Part shown: piece after piece, positions 31,411-39,491 of the stretch | Layout: each line of letters starts with the position of its first letter | How positions within the stretch are numbered: position 1 is the first letter of the stretch | From: Pseudomonadota bacterium | Lineage (GTDB): Bacteria > Pseudomonadota > Gammaproteobacteria > Burkholderiales > Burkholderiaceae_C | Assembly (NCBI GenBank): GCA_018241225.1 | Contig: JAFEEG010000021.1 | Span: 1-64,000 of the forward strand | Length of the DNA stretch: 64,000 nucleotides | Direction of reading: 5' to 3' | The notes under the pieces: generated by a model | The model's input: the letters and a program-made list of their open reading frames with translations, nothing else | The model's database searches: none | What the model was told of the DNA's origin: nothing | Position numbers and translations under genes: made by a program

Positions 31411-32214
31411 TCAATCCTGCGCGTGGCAGCAGGCAGCAGCCACGGTGGCGGCGGCAGGCTGGATCACCGGCGCCGTCTCGTAGCGGTCGTGGTGGCGAAC
31501 CCAGTCCATTGCCCAGTTCGGGTTGCGCTCGTCCCGGCCCTTGGGCGTCAGGTCCAGCAGGTCGTAGGTGCCCATCATCACTTCCACACCGCGGCCATAG
31601 GTCGAATAGGTGTGATAGACCGTGCCCACGTCGTCCTTGAAGAACACGCTCACCCCCGGCGCTTCCTCGGCCGGAAAGGCCTGCACCGTGTAGTTGTAGG
31701 GCACCTCGCCCGAGGCCACCTGCGCCGGCGAGAAGCTCACGCCGAAGTCGTGGTTGAAGTCGCTGCCGTAGGCCGACACCCATTTGAAGTCCCAGCCCAT
31801 GCGGCGGCGGAATCGCTCGATCTGCTCCAGCGGCGCGCGCGACACCACCAGCAGCGTCGTGTCCCGGTGCGCCAGGTGCGTCTGCATGCCGCTGCTGAGG
31901 TGGTCGGACATGAACGAGCAGCTGGGGCAGCCCTGCTCCCAGTCTGGCCCGAGCATGAAATGCTGCACCAGCAACTGGTGGCGACCGTCGAACAGCTCGC
32001 CCAGCCTGCGCGGGCCCTCGTGCGTGTCGAACACGTAGTTCTTCTTGACATGCACCCACGGCAACGCACGCCGCTCGCGGGCAATCTGGTCGCGCAGGCG
32101 CGTCAGCTCCTTCTCGTGGTCGAGCAGCGACTTGCGCGCGGCCACCCAGCGGTCTTCGGGCACCACGGGATGGTCGGCGCGGATCGGTTCCTTCTGTGCA
32201 ATGGCAATGCTCAT
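31411..32214 (-). CDS. DUF899 family thioredoxin-like protein
   Basis: A 267-residue protein of the DUF899 family, a thioredoxin-like fold. Conserved stretches: RWVAARKSLLDHEKELTRLRD, VHVKKNYVFDTHEGPR, and MLGPDWEQGCPSCSFMSDHL, where a CxxC sits in the position of a thioredoxin-type redox motif. Then WDFKWVSAYGSDFNHDFG and VSVFFKDD. The final residues PAAATVAAACCHAQD are less conserved. No export signal. Probably a cytosolic oxidoreductase; substrate unknown. It stands between the propeller gene and the membrane protein, all on the minus strand. Confidence 0.85.
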   Translation of the reverse strand: MSIAIAQKEPIRADHPVVPEDRWVAARKSLLDHEKELTRLRDQIARERRALPWVHVKKNYVFDTHEGPRRLGELFDGRHQLLVQHFMLGPDWEQGCPSCSFMSDHLSSGMQTHLAHRDTTLLVVSRAPLEQIERFRRRMGWDFKWVSAYGSDFNHDFGVSFSPAQVASGEVPYNYTVQAFPAEEAPGVSVFFKDDVGTVYHTYSTYGRGVEVMMGTYDLLDLTPKGRDERNPNWAMDWVRHHDRYETAPVIQPAAATVAAACCHAQD

Positions 32215-32343
32215 GATGAAGCTCCTGGTTCAGTGGTTGAGAAAAAAAATGGCAAGGCGCTGCCCGGCTGCCCGCTTGGGGCAGATCGAAACCTGCTTGC
32301 TCCGTAAGCCGGCGGGCGCGCCGCCAGCCAGCTATTCAGTCAA

Positions 32344-33039
32344 TCAGCGCGAAGCGCCGTTGCTGGTCGCGGCCTTGTGCGGGCGCCGGATGGCGCGCAC
32401 CTTGCCGCTGGTGCCGCCGCCCGCGTAGAACAGTCCGGCGCCGTCGGACTCCAGCCCGCTCACCGCCGTGCCGGCCGGCATTTCCAGCCGCTCGAGCACG
32501 GCGCCGCTGCCCGGGTCGATGCGGCGGATATCGCTGTGCTCGCCTTCCCAGGTGCCGTGCCACAGCTCGCCGTCGACCCAGGTCACGCCCGTGACGAATC
32601 GGTTCGACTCGATGGTGCGCTTGACCTCGCCCGTGTCGGGGTCGATCTGGTGGATCTTGCGCTCGCGGTACTGCCCGACCCACAGGCTCCCCTCGGCCCA
32701 GGCCAGGCCCGAATCGCTTCCGTGGCCCGGTGCGGGAATCGAATGCAGCACCTTGCCGGTGCTCGGGTCGATCTTGTCGATGCGCGCCTCGGCGATCTGG
32801 TAGAGGTGCTTGCCGTCGAAGGCGGTGCCGGCGTCGCCGCCGCAGTCGAGCGTGCGCTCCATCTCGCCCGTGGCCGGATCGAAAGCCACCAGCGCGGGGC
32901 CGGTGGCGGCCCACACGCGCTGCCCGTCGTGCGTCACGCCATGGATCTTGTCCGCGCCTTTGAAGGGGCCGTACTCGCGCACGATTTCCGCCGCATGCAC
33001 CAGCGCGGCGTGGGCCTGTTCGCGTTCCGTTGTCTTCAT
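32344..33039 (-). CDS. YncE/glutamine cyclotransferase-like beta-propeller protein
   Basis: A 231-residue protein made of repeated propeller blades of about 43 residues: VWAATGPALVAFDPATGEMERTL, LYQIAEARIDKIDPSTGKVLHSI, LWVGQYRERKIHQIDPDTGEVKRTI, LWHGTWEGEHSDIRRIDPGSGAVLERL. The conserved DPxTG turn recurs in every blade. No signal peptide, so it appears cytosolic, which is unusual for YncE-type proteins. ATG at 33039 (MKTTEREQAHAAL). Located 56 bp below the regulator at 33096-34316, likely its target. Role unknown; possibly ligand binding. Confidence 0.75.
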   Translation of the reverse strand: MKTTEREQAHAALVHAAEIVREYGPFKGADKIHGVTHDGQRVWAATGPALVAFDPATGEMERTLDCGGDAGTAFDGKHLYQIAEARIDKIDPSTGKVLHSIPAPGHGSDSGLAWAEGSLWVGQYRERKIHQIDPDTGEVKRTIESNRFVTGVTWVDGELWHGTWEGEHSDIRRIDPGSGAVLERLEMPAGTAVSGLESDGAGLFYAGGGTSGKVRAIRRPHKAATSNGASR

Positions 33040-33095
33040 CGCCTTGCTCCTGTGTAGGTTGAGAGCGCGCCCTTCGCGGCGCCATGGAGGCAACT

Positions 33096-34316
33096 CTAAT
33101 CAAGCTGCAGCGCAGCGGGGAGTAACAAGATCGTCGTGAATTCCGTCAACGGCGGGGCCAGCCAGCGCCGGGCCCTCGCCTGCCCGATGGAGCGCACGCG
33201 GCCATCGGCCTCCAGTTCGGCCAGTGCACGCTGCACGGTGCGCTGGCTGGCACCCAGTGCCTGCGCCAGGGCGGAGGTGGACCAGGCCGCCCCATCGGAC
33301 AGCAGCGCCACCAATGAACCCTGCTCGCCGTCGATGGGCGGCGCCAGCAGCACCACCGGGCGACCGCCCAGCGGCTTGAGCACGAAGCCGCGCGCCGTGG
33401 CCTCGATGTCGGCCATGGGCGCGGCCAGCGCGCGCAGCCGGCCCATTTCCACCCGCAAGCGGGCGCGGTGCGTTTCGTCAGGCCGGCGGGTGCGAAAGGC
33501 GCTGGCGATCAGGGCTTCACGCGCAACGTCCTCGGGCCATGCCGCGGCCAGCTCCCGCGCCAGCGTGAACAGCACCGGTCTGCGCGCCAACGCCAGCCAT
33601 GCATCCCCCGCGCGCAGGCCATGGCGACAAGCGTCGACCACCAATGCGCCCGAGGCAAGCAGCGCCTCCACGTCCTGCAGCTGCAGCACCTGCTCGCCAT
33701 CGCGGGCCAGCGTGCGTGCAGCGGGGCGCTCGAAGGCTGCGCTGGCATCTGCCACCTCGGCCAGCAGCGAAGGCACTTGCGCCCGATTGGCGGCGGCCCG
33801 CGCACGCAGCAGCGCCGCACGGGCGGCCCCGGTCCGCAGCAGGCGCAAGGCCAGTTCGGCCGCGCTGAGTTCAGCCACGGTGGCCAGCACGGGCGGCAAG
33901 GCGGCCGACTCCAGGCCGTCCAGCAGCGAGGCAGCCTCGTCCAGCCGCCCCAGCAGCAGCGCCCGACGCGACGCGATCAGGCGCGCCTGCATGGCGTTGA
34001 CCTTGTCGCCCCCGGCCTGCAGCGTGGCCGACGCCGACGCCAATGCGCGCGGCGAGCCGCTCAGGTCGCGCATGGCCAGCGCCACCTCGGCCTCGGCCAC
34101 CACGCAGCGTGCCCGCGACAGGTGTTCGTGCGCGCCAAAGCCGCGCGCCGCCTTGCGCAGCAGCTCGCGGGCGCGCGGATGCTCACCCAACTGGGCCATG
34201 GCAATGCCGCGCAATGCCAGCGCCGGCGGATCTTCGCGCAGGGCCACGCGCTTCAAGGCGCCCAGCGCATCGCCCGCGGCCAAGGCACGGGCGGAGGCGG
34301 CAATGAGCGAATCCAT
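33096..34316 (-). CDS. Helical-repeat regulator with C-terminal winged helix
   Basis: A 406-residue protein. The N-terminal 190 residues are alanine/leucine-rich helical repeats resembling a TPR array (ALRGIAMAQLGEHPRARELLRKAA). The middle has RLRVEMGRLRALAAPMADIEATARGFVL, like the transcriptional-regulator effector segment of winged proteins. The C-terminus is a winged HTH: GAAWSTSALAQALGASQRTVQRALAELEADGRVRSIGQARARRWL. It most likely controls the beta-propeller and DUF899 genes just downstream on the same strand. No named family recognised. The start ATG at 34316 lies 6 bp from the LysR stop at 34322. Confidence 0.72.
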   Translation of the reverse strand: MDSLIAASARALAAGDALGALKRVALREDPPALALRGIAMAQLGEHPRARELLRKAARGFGAHEHLSRARCVVAEAEVALAMRDLSGSPRALASASATLQAGGDKVNAMQARLIASRRALLLGRLDEAASLLDGLESAALPPVLATVAELSAAELALRLLRTGAARAALLRARAAANRAQVPSLLAEVADASAAFERPAARTLARDGEQVLQLQDVEALLASGALVVDACRHGLRAGDAWLALARRPVLFTLARELAAAWPEDVAREALIASAFRTRRPDETHRARLRVEMGRLRALAAPMADIEATARGFVLKPLGGRPVVLLAPPIDGEQGSLVALLSDGAAWSTSALAQALGASQRTVQRALAELEADGRVRSIGQARARRWLAPPLTEFTTILLLPAALQLD

Positions 34317-34321
34317 GGCTT

Positions 34322-35224
34322 CTAGCGCTCGGCGAACAGCTCGCCGATGAGCTGGCGCAGCCAGCGGTTGGCCGGGTCGTCCTCGAAGCGGCGGCTCCAG
34401 TGCAGCGACACGTCGAAGTCGCGCAGCGGAAAGGCCGGCTCGACGATGTCGTAGCCGCCCTCCTGCGCAAAGCCGCGCGCGATGTTGCGCGGCATGACCA
34501 CCGCCAGGTCGGTGGATCGCACGATGGCCGGCAGCACCATGAAGTGCTCGGTGGTCAGCCGCACCCGGTCTTCCAGCTTGAGCAGGTGCAGGATGCGCAG
34601 CGTTTCCGCATGGGTGCGCACCGCCACGTATTCGAGCTTGCGCAGCGCCTCCAGCAAGGCGGCGCCGCGGCGCTTGCGCTGCACAAAGGGGTGGCCGCTG
34701 CGCAGCAGCACGATGTAGCGGTCTTTCAGCAGCAGCTTGCGCCGGGTGTCCTTTACCTCGGGCAGGAAGCCGAAGGCGAAGTCGATGCGCCCGCTGTCCA
34801 GTGCCGGCGCCACCTCGTGCGGGGCCAGGGCCATGGTCTCGATGCGCACGCCCGGTGCCAGCGGCCCCAGCCCGGCCATGAGCGCGGGCAGGAAGCGGCC
34901 TTCGCCGATGTCGCTCATGTGGATGCGGAAGGTCTTGCGCGACGCGGAGGGCTCGAAGCGCTCTGGCTCGTTCAGCGCGTCTTCCAGCGTGGCCAGGGCC
35001 GACTGCACCGCCTGGGCCAGCCGCTCGGCGCGGGGCGTGGGCACCACCCCGCCGGGGGCACGGGTAAAGAGCGCGTCCTGCAGCAGAAGGCGCAGGCGGC
35101 CCAGGCCGTGGCTGGCGGCCGGCTGGGTCAGGCCCAGGGCTTCGGCGCCACGGCTGACGCTGCGGGCGCGGTAGACCGCGTCGAACAGGCGCAGCAGGTT
35201 CAGGTCGATGGCCTCGATATGCAT
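34322..35224 (-). CDS. LysR family transcriptional regulator, divergent from a PQQ dehydrogenase gene
   Basis: A 300-residue LysR protein starting MHIEAIDLNLLRLFDAVYRARSVSRGAEALGLTQPAASHGLGRLR, with a standard effector domain (FRIHMSDIGEGRFLPALMAGL). ATG at 35224 is used; ATG at 35233 and one near 35250 are also in frame and cannot be excluded because none has a strong Shine-Dalgarno. It is divergent from the PQQ-dependent dehydrogenase, and a 7-bp inverted repeat (35245-35265) lies between them, which makes autoregulation and control of that operon likely. Effector unknown. Confidence 0.88.
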   Translation of the reverse strand: MHIEAIDLNLLRLFDAVYRARSVSRGAEALGLTQPAASHGLGRLRLLLQDALFTRAPGGVVPTPRAERLAQAVQSALATLEDALNEPERFEPSASRKTFRIHMSDIGEGRFLPALMAGLGPLAPGVRIETMALAPHEVAPALDSGRIDFAFGFLPEVKDTRRKLLLKDRYIVLLRSGHPFVQRKRRGAALLEALRKLEYVAVRTHAETLRILHLLKLEDRVRLTTEHFMVLPAIVRSTDLAVVMPRNIARGFAQEGGYDIVEPAFPLRDFDVSLHWSRRFEDDPANRWLRQLIGELFAER

Positions 35225-35244
35225 GGCGTGCATGTTACTTAGGC

Positions 35245-35265
35245 CGCTCATTGTATTGATGAGCG
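35245..35265. promoter_or_regulatory. Inverted repeat CGCTCAT-N7-ATGAGCG between lysR and the dehydrogenase
   Basis: A perfect 7-bp inverted repeat with a 7-bp spacer in the 119-bp divergent gap, about 80 bp before the dehydrogenase start and 20 bp before the lysR start. This position and form are typical of a LysR recognition site. Confidence 0.6.
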
Positions 35266-35343
35266 CATGGCGCGAACGCACACTCTCGCGCTGGCAGGCA
35301 TGCAGGGGTCGTGCCGCCACAACAAGAAAAGGAGACAACCGCA

Positions 35344-36561
35344 ATGCAACGCATCCGCTGGATTTCCGCTTCGATCCGCACCGCACTTCTGTGCGGCGCC
35401 GCCACCGCCGCGCTGGCCCAGACGCCGCCGGCCGAGGAGCCGGGCTGGGCCAAGGGCCGCCCCAAGGCCAACCAGGACGCCATGCGCATGGCACCGGTGC
35501 CCGCCTTCCCGATTCCGACGGCGGCCGACAAGCTGCCCACCACCAAGTTCAAGCTGCCGCCCGGCTTCAAGGTGGAGACCTTCATGCCCGGCGTGCTCGA
35601 TGCGCGCGAGATGCGCGAAGGCGCCAACGGCACCATCTTCGTGAGCACGCTGTTCGTGGGCCAGAAGGTCTACGCCATTACCAACAACGGCGGCAAGCGC
35701 GAGCTCAAGACCATCATCGACAAGATGCCCATGGCCACCGGCATCGCCTACGACAAGGGCACGCTCTTCCTGGCCACCAGCACGAAGATCATGCGCTACG
35801 ACGGCATCGACGGAAAGCTCGACAACGTCGGCGAGCCCAAGGTGATCTACGACAAGCTGCCCGGCGGCGAAGACCACAGCTGGAAGTTCATCCGCATCCA
35901 CGACAACAAGCTGTACTTTCCCATCGGCGCGCCCTGCAACATCTGCGACCCGGGCGAGTACGCCAAGATCTACCGCATGGACCTGGACGGCAGCAACGTC
36001 GAGACCATCGCGGCCGGCGTGCGCAACACCGTGGGCTTCGACTTCGATCCCAAGACGGGCGACCTCTGGTTCACCGACAACGGCCGCGACTGGCTCAGCG
36101 AAGAGATCCCCAACGACGAACTCAACCGCGTCGACATGAAGGCCAAGCTGGGCCAGCACTACGGCTACCCCTACTGCCACCAGGGCAACATCCCCGACCC
36201 CGAGTTCGGCTGGGGCAAGAAGTGCAGCGACTTCGTCAAGCCCGCCGCGCTGCTGGGCCCGCACGCCGGCTCGCTGGGCCTGAAGTTCTACGACGGCAAG
36301 ATGTTCCCGGCCAAGTACCGCGGCGCCATGTTCATCGCGCGCCACGGCCCCTGGAACCGCACCGTGAAGTACGCCGACGTGTCGGTGGCCTGGCCCGACG
36401 GCAAGGGCGGCGCCAAGGTCGAGCCCTTCATGACCGGCTTCGTGGAGAACAACACCTACCAGGGCCGCCCGGTCGACTTCCTGGTGATGAAGGACGGCTC
36501 GCTGCTGGTCAGCGACGACCACGCGGGCGCCATCTACCGCATCAGCTACACCGGCAAATGA
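35344..36561 (+). CDS. PQQ-dependent sugar (sorbosone-type) dehydrogenase
   Basis: A 405-residue periplasmic quinoprotein of the GSDH/sorbosone dehydrogenase class, a six-bladed propeller. Signal peptide: MQRIRWISASIRTALLCGAATAALA. Propeller landmarks: LPPGFKVETFMPGVLDAREM, GGEDHSWKFIRIHDNKLYFPIGAPCNICDP, VRNTVGFDFDPKTGDLWFTDNGRDWL, and HGPWNRTVKYADV near the end. ATG at 35344 has AAGGAG 9 bp upstream. The cytochrome c gene follows with an ATGA overlap and is the likely electron acceptor. Substrate is a sugar or aldose by family; the exact one cannot be read. No PQQ synthesis genes are in the window. Confidence 0.88.
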   Translation: MQRIRWISASIRTALLCGAATAALAQTPPAEEPGWAKGRPKANQDAMRMAPVPAFPIPTAADKLPTTKFKLPPGFKVETFMPGVLDAREMREGANGTIFVSTLFVGQKVYAITNNGGKRELKTIIDKMPMATGIAYDKGTLFLATSTKIMRYDGIDGKLDNVGEPKVIYDKLPGGEDHSWKFIRIHDNKLYFPIGAPCNICDPGEYAKIYRMDLDGSNVETIAAGVRNTVGFDFDPKTGDLWFTDNGRDWLSEEIPNDELNRVDMKAKLGQHYGYPYCHQGNIPDPEFGWGKKCSDFVKPAALLGPHAGSLGLKFYDGKMFPAKYRGAMFIARHGPWNRTVKYADVSVAWPDGKGGAKVEPFMTGFVENNTYQGRPVDFLVMKDGSLLVSDDHAGAIYRISYTGK

Positions 36562-37244
36562 AGGGACTGCGCCTCGCATTCACCGCCAGCGTTCTTTGTG
36601 CGAGTGCGCTGCTGCCGGGCCCGGGCACCGCCTGGGCCCAGCAGGCCAAGAGCGGCAGCGGCAGCAGCGCTGCCAAGGCGCCCGCGAAGCCGGCCGCATC
36701 CACGCCCGCTGCGCCCAGCTACGCACAACGCTACGCACAGGTGTGCGCGGCCTGCCACGGCGCCAACGGCCGCGGCGAGATGCAGGGCGTGCCGGCGCTG
36801 GCCGGCCAGCCCTCCTTCTACGCCATCACGCAGCTTTTCCTGTTTCGCGAAGGCCGTCGCGCCAACGAAGCCATGACCGCGGTGGCCAAGACCATGACCG
36901 ACGACGACATGCGCGGCTTCTCCGAATTCATCGGCACGCTGGCACCAGTGCCGGCACCGCCCCTGGCCACGCCCCCCGACGCGGCCCGCATGGCACGCGG
37001 CAAGCAACTGGCCACCGAATACAAGTGCGTGTTCTGCCACGGCGACGATTTCTCCGGCGGCCAGCAGGTGCCCCGCGTTGCCCAGCAGCGCGAGGAATAC
37101 CTGGCCACGACGCTGCAGGAGTTCAAGAGCGGCAAGCGCCCCGGCTATTCCATGGCCATGAGCGAAGCCCTGCGGCCAGTGCCGGCCGCCGACCTCGACA
37201 CGCTGGCTTACTACCTCGCGCGATTCACACCAGCCGCCAAGTAG
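36558..37244 (+). CDS. Diheme cytochrome c
   Basis: A 228-residue exported cytochrome c with two heme sites: CAACHGANGRGEMQ at about 63-76 and CVFCHGDDFSGGQQ in the second half. Signal peptide MKGLRLAFTASVLCASALLPGPGTAWA. Distal heme ligands probably come from methionines such as SMAMSEALRP. The two-domain layout is like cytochrome c4. The start overlaps the dehydrogenase stop (ATGA), so it is translationally coupled and probably carries electrons from it to the respiratory chain. Confidence 0.92.
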   Translation: MKGLRLAFTASVLCASALLPGPGTAWAQQAKSGSGSSAAKAPAKPAASTPAAPSYAQRYAQVCAACHGANGRGEMQGVPALAGQPSFYAITQLFLFREGRRANEAMTAVAKTMTDDDMRGFSEFIGTLAPVPAPPLATPPDAARMARGKQLATEYKCVFCHGDDFSGGQQVPRVAQQREEYLATTLQEFKSGKRPGYSMAMSEALRPVPAADLDTLAYYLARFTPAAK

Positions 37245-37334
37245 TCCGGCCATTTCCTTTCCTTTCGTTCGACAACCACAGCAGCCAGCAACCCGGCGCG
37301 CATCGACGCGCCACGCCAGCCACGGAGAACCCTT

Positions 37335-39491
37335 TTGGAAGTTTCGTTCAGCAAAGAGATAGAAGCCCTGCGCCTGGGCGCGGGCCAGACCTTTCACGGC
37401 GAGGGCATCCTCGCCATTACCAAGGGGCTGCTGCAGTCGGGCGTGTCCTACGTGGGCGGCTACCAGGGCGCACCGGTGTCGCACCTGCTCGACGTTATGG
37501 TGCAGGCCAAGCCCTACATGGACGAGTTGGGCGTGCACGTGGAAGCGTGTTCGAACGAAGCCTCGGCGGCGGCGATGCTGGGCGCGTCCATCCACTACCC
37601 GCTGCGCGGCGCCGTCACCTGGAAGTCCATCGTCGGCACCAACGTGGCGGCCGATGCGCTGTCCAACCTGTCGTCGCCCGGCGTGAAGGGCGGCGTGCTC
37701 ATCGTGGTGGGCGAAGACTACGGCGAAGGCGCTAGCGTGATCCAGGAGCGTACACACGCCTACGCGCTCAAGTCGGGCATGTGCCTGCTCGATCCGCGGC
37801 CCGAGCTGGCGCAGATGGTGCGCATGGTCGAGCACGGCTTTGCGCTGTCCGAGGCGTCGAACATGCCTTGCATGATGGAGCTGCGAATTCGCGCCTGCCA
37901 TGTGCGCGGCAGCTTCGATTGCAACGACAACATTGCGCCGGCCATTTCCACGCGCGAGCTGATGACCGAGCCGGCCGGCTTCGACTACATGCGGCTGGCG
38001 CATCCACCGGTTACCTTCCGCCAGGAAAAGCTCAAGGGCGAAGAGCGCATACCGGCTGCGCGGCGCTACATCGTCGAACAGGGCCTGAACGAGCTGATGG
38101 CCGGCGGCGAGCATGCCGACCTGGGCATCGTGGTGCAAGGCGGTCTGTACAACGCCCTGCTGCGGGCACTGCAGCAGCACGGCCTGGCCGATGCCTTCGG
38201 GCAAAGCGCCGTCCCGATCCTGGTACTCAACGTCACCTGCCCGCTGGTGCCCGATCAGCTGGCGCACTTCTGCGCAGGCAAGCGCGCGGTGCTGGTGGTG
38301 GAAGAAGGCCAGCCCGAATACATCGAACAGGAAATCGCCACGCTGCTGCGCCGCCGCGACATCCAGACGCCACTGCACGGCAAGGACTTCATCCCGATGG
38401 CCGGCGAGCTGGGCGCCGAAGCGCTGGCCGGCGGCCTGGCTGGCTGGGTGGGCCGCTACCTGCCCAAGCACGCGGATGCCGGCGCCAGCCAATGGCTTTC
38501 CGCCAATGTGCAGCGCCGCGCTGCCGTGGCGAAGATGCTCGATGCGCCGCTGCCCAACCGGCCGCCGGGCTTTTGCATCGGCTGCCCCGAGCGCCCGGTG
38601 TTTTCCGCGCTCAAGCTCGCCCAGCAGGACACCGGCCCGGTGCACGTGGCGGCCGACATCGGCTGCCACGCCTTCGGCACCTTCGAGCCCTTTTCCATGG
38701 GCCACTCCATCCTCGGCTACGGCATGAGCCTGGCCAGCCGGGCGGGCGTGTCGCCGGTGATGCAGCGGCGCGTTCTGTCGGTGATGGGCGACGGCGGCTT
38801 CTGGCACAACGGGCTGCTCACCGGCGTGCAGAGCGCGCTGTTCAACGGCGACGACGCTGTGCTGCTGATCTTCAAGAACGGCTACACGTCGGCCACCGGC
38901 ACGCAGGACATCATCTCCACGCCTGACGACGCCATCAAGGAACACGCAGTCGACAAGCAGCAGAGCCTGGTGGACAAGAACAAGACCATCGAGAGCACGC
39001 TGCAGGGCCTGGGCGTGCAGTGGCTTCGCACGGTGCACAGCTACGACGTGGCCACCATGAGAAAGACGCTCACCGAGGCCTTCACCAGCGACTTCAACGG
39101 GCTGAAGGTGGTCATTGCCGAAGGCGAATGCCAGCTGGAGCGCCAGCGCCGCATCAAGCCCTGGATTGCCAGCCTGCTGCAGCGCGGCGAGCGCGTGGTG
39201 CGCGTGAAGTACGGCGTGGACGAAGACGTTTGCACCGGTGACCACGCCTGCATCCGTCTCTCGGGTTGCCCCACCCTCACCATCAAGGACAACCCCGACC
39301 CGCTGAAGGTGGACCCGGTGGCCACCGTGATCGATGGCTGCGTGGGCTGCGGCCTGTGCGGCTCCAACGCGCACGCGGCCACGCTGTGCCCTTCCTTCTA
39401 CCGTGCCGAGGTCATCCAGAACCCCAGGTGGCACGAACGCCTTCTGCACAGCCTGCGCGGTGCGCTGGTGCGCGCACTGCAACCCGCATGA
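37335..39491 (+). CDS. iorA: Indolepyruvate ferredoxin oxidoreductase, alpha subunit (TPP and 4Fe-4S)
   Basis: A 718-residue thiamine-diphosphate enzyme that converts aryl pyruvates such as indolepyruvate to aryl-acetyl-CoA using ferredoxin. The N-terminus is a pyrimidine-binding domain (GAGQTFHGEGILAITKGLLQSGVSYVGGYQG, YPLRGAVTWKSIVGTN), the TPP-binding domain is GDGGFWHNGLLTGVQSALFNGDDAVLLIFKNG, and the C-terminus binds iron-sulfur clusters (CTGDHACIRLSGCP and CVGCGLCGSNAHAATLCP). Start TTG at 37335, with GGAG about 7 bp upstream. Its stop overlaps iorB (ATGA). Confidence 0.92.
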   Translation: MEVSFSKEIEALRLGAGQTFHGEGILAITKGLLQSGVSYVGGYQGAPVSHLLDVMVQAKPYMDELGVHVEACSNEASAAAMLGASIHYPLRGAVTWKSIVGTNVAADALSNLSSPGVKGGVLIVVGEDYGEGASVIQERTHAYALKSGMCLLDPRPELAQMVRMVEHGFALSEASNMPCMMELRIRACHVRGSFDCNDNIAPAISTRELMTEPAGFDYMRLAHPPVTFRQEKLKGEERIPAARRYIVEQGLNELMAGGEHADLGIVVQGGLYNALLRALQQHGLADAFGQSAVPILVLNVTCPLVPDQLAHFCAGKRAVLVVEEGQPEYIEQEIATLLRRRDIQTPLHGKDFIPMAGELGAEALAGGLAGWVGRYLPKHADAGASQWLSANVQRRAAVAKMLDAPLPNRPPGFCIGCPERPVFSALKLAQQDTGPVHVAADIGCHAFGTFEPFSMGHSILGYGMSLASRAGVSPVMQRRVLSVMGDGGFWHNGLLTGVQSALFNGDDAVLLIFKNGYTSATGTQDIISTPDDAIKEHAVDKQQSLVDKNKTIESTLQGLGVQWLRTVHSYDVATMRKTLTEAFTSDFNGLKVVIAEGECQLERQRRIKPWIASLLQRGERVVRVKYGVDEDVCTGDHACIRLSGCPTLTIKDNPDPLKVDPVATVIDGCVGCGLCGSNAHAATLCPSFYRAEVIQNPRWHERLLHSLRGALVRALQPA

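Noticed and set aside
36546..39482. 978-codon minus-strand frame over the cytochrome and iorA
   Set aside because: Shadow of clear plus-strand genes with CxxCH and TPP motifs; no recognisable domain.
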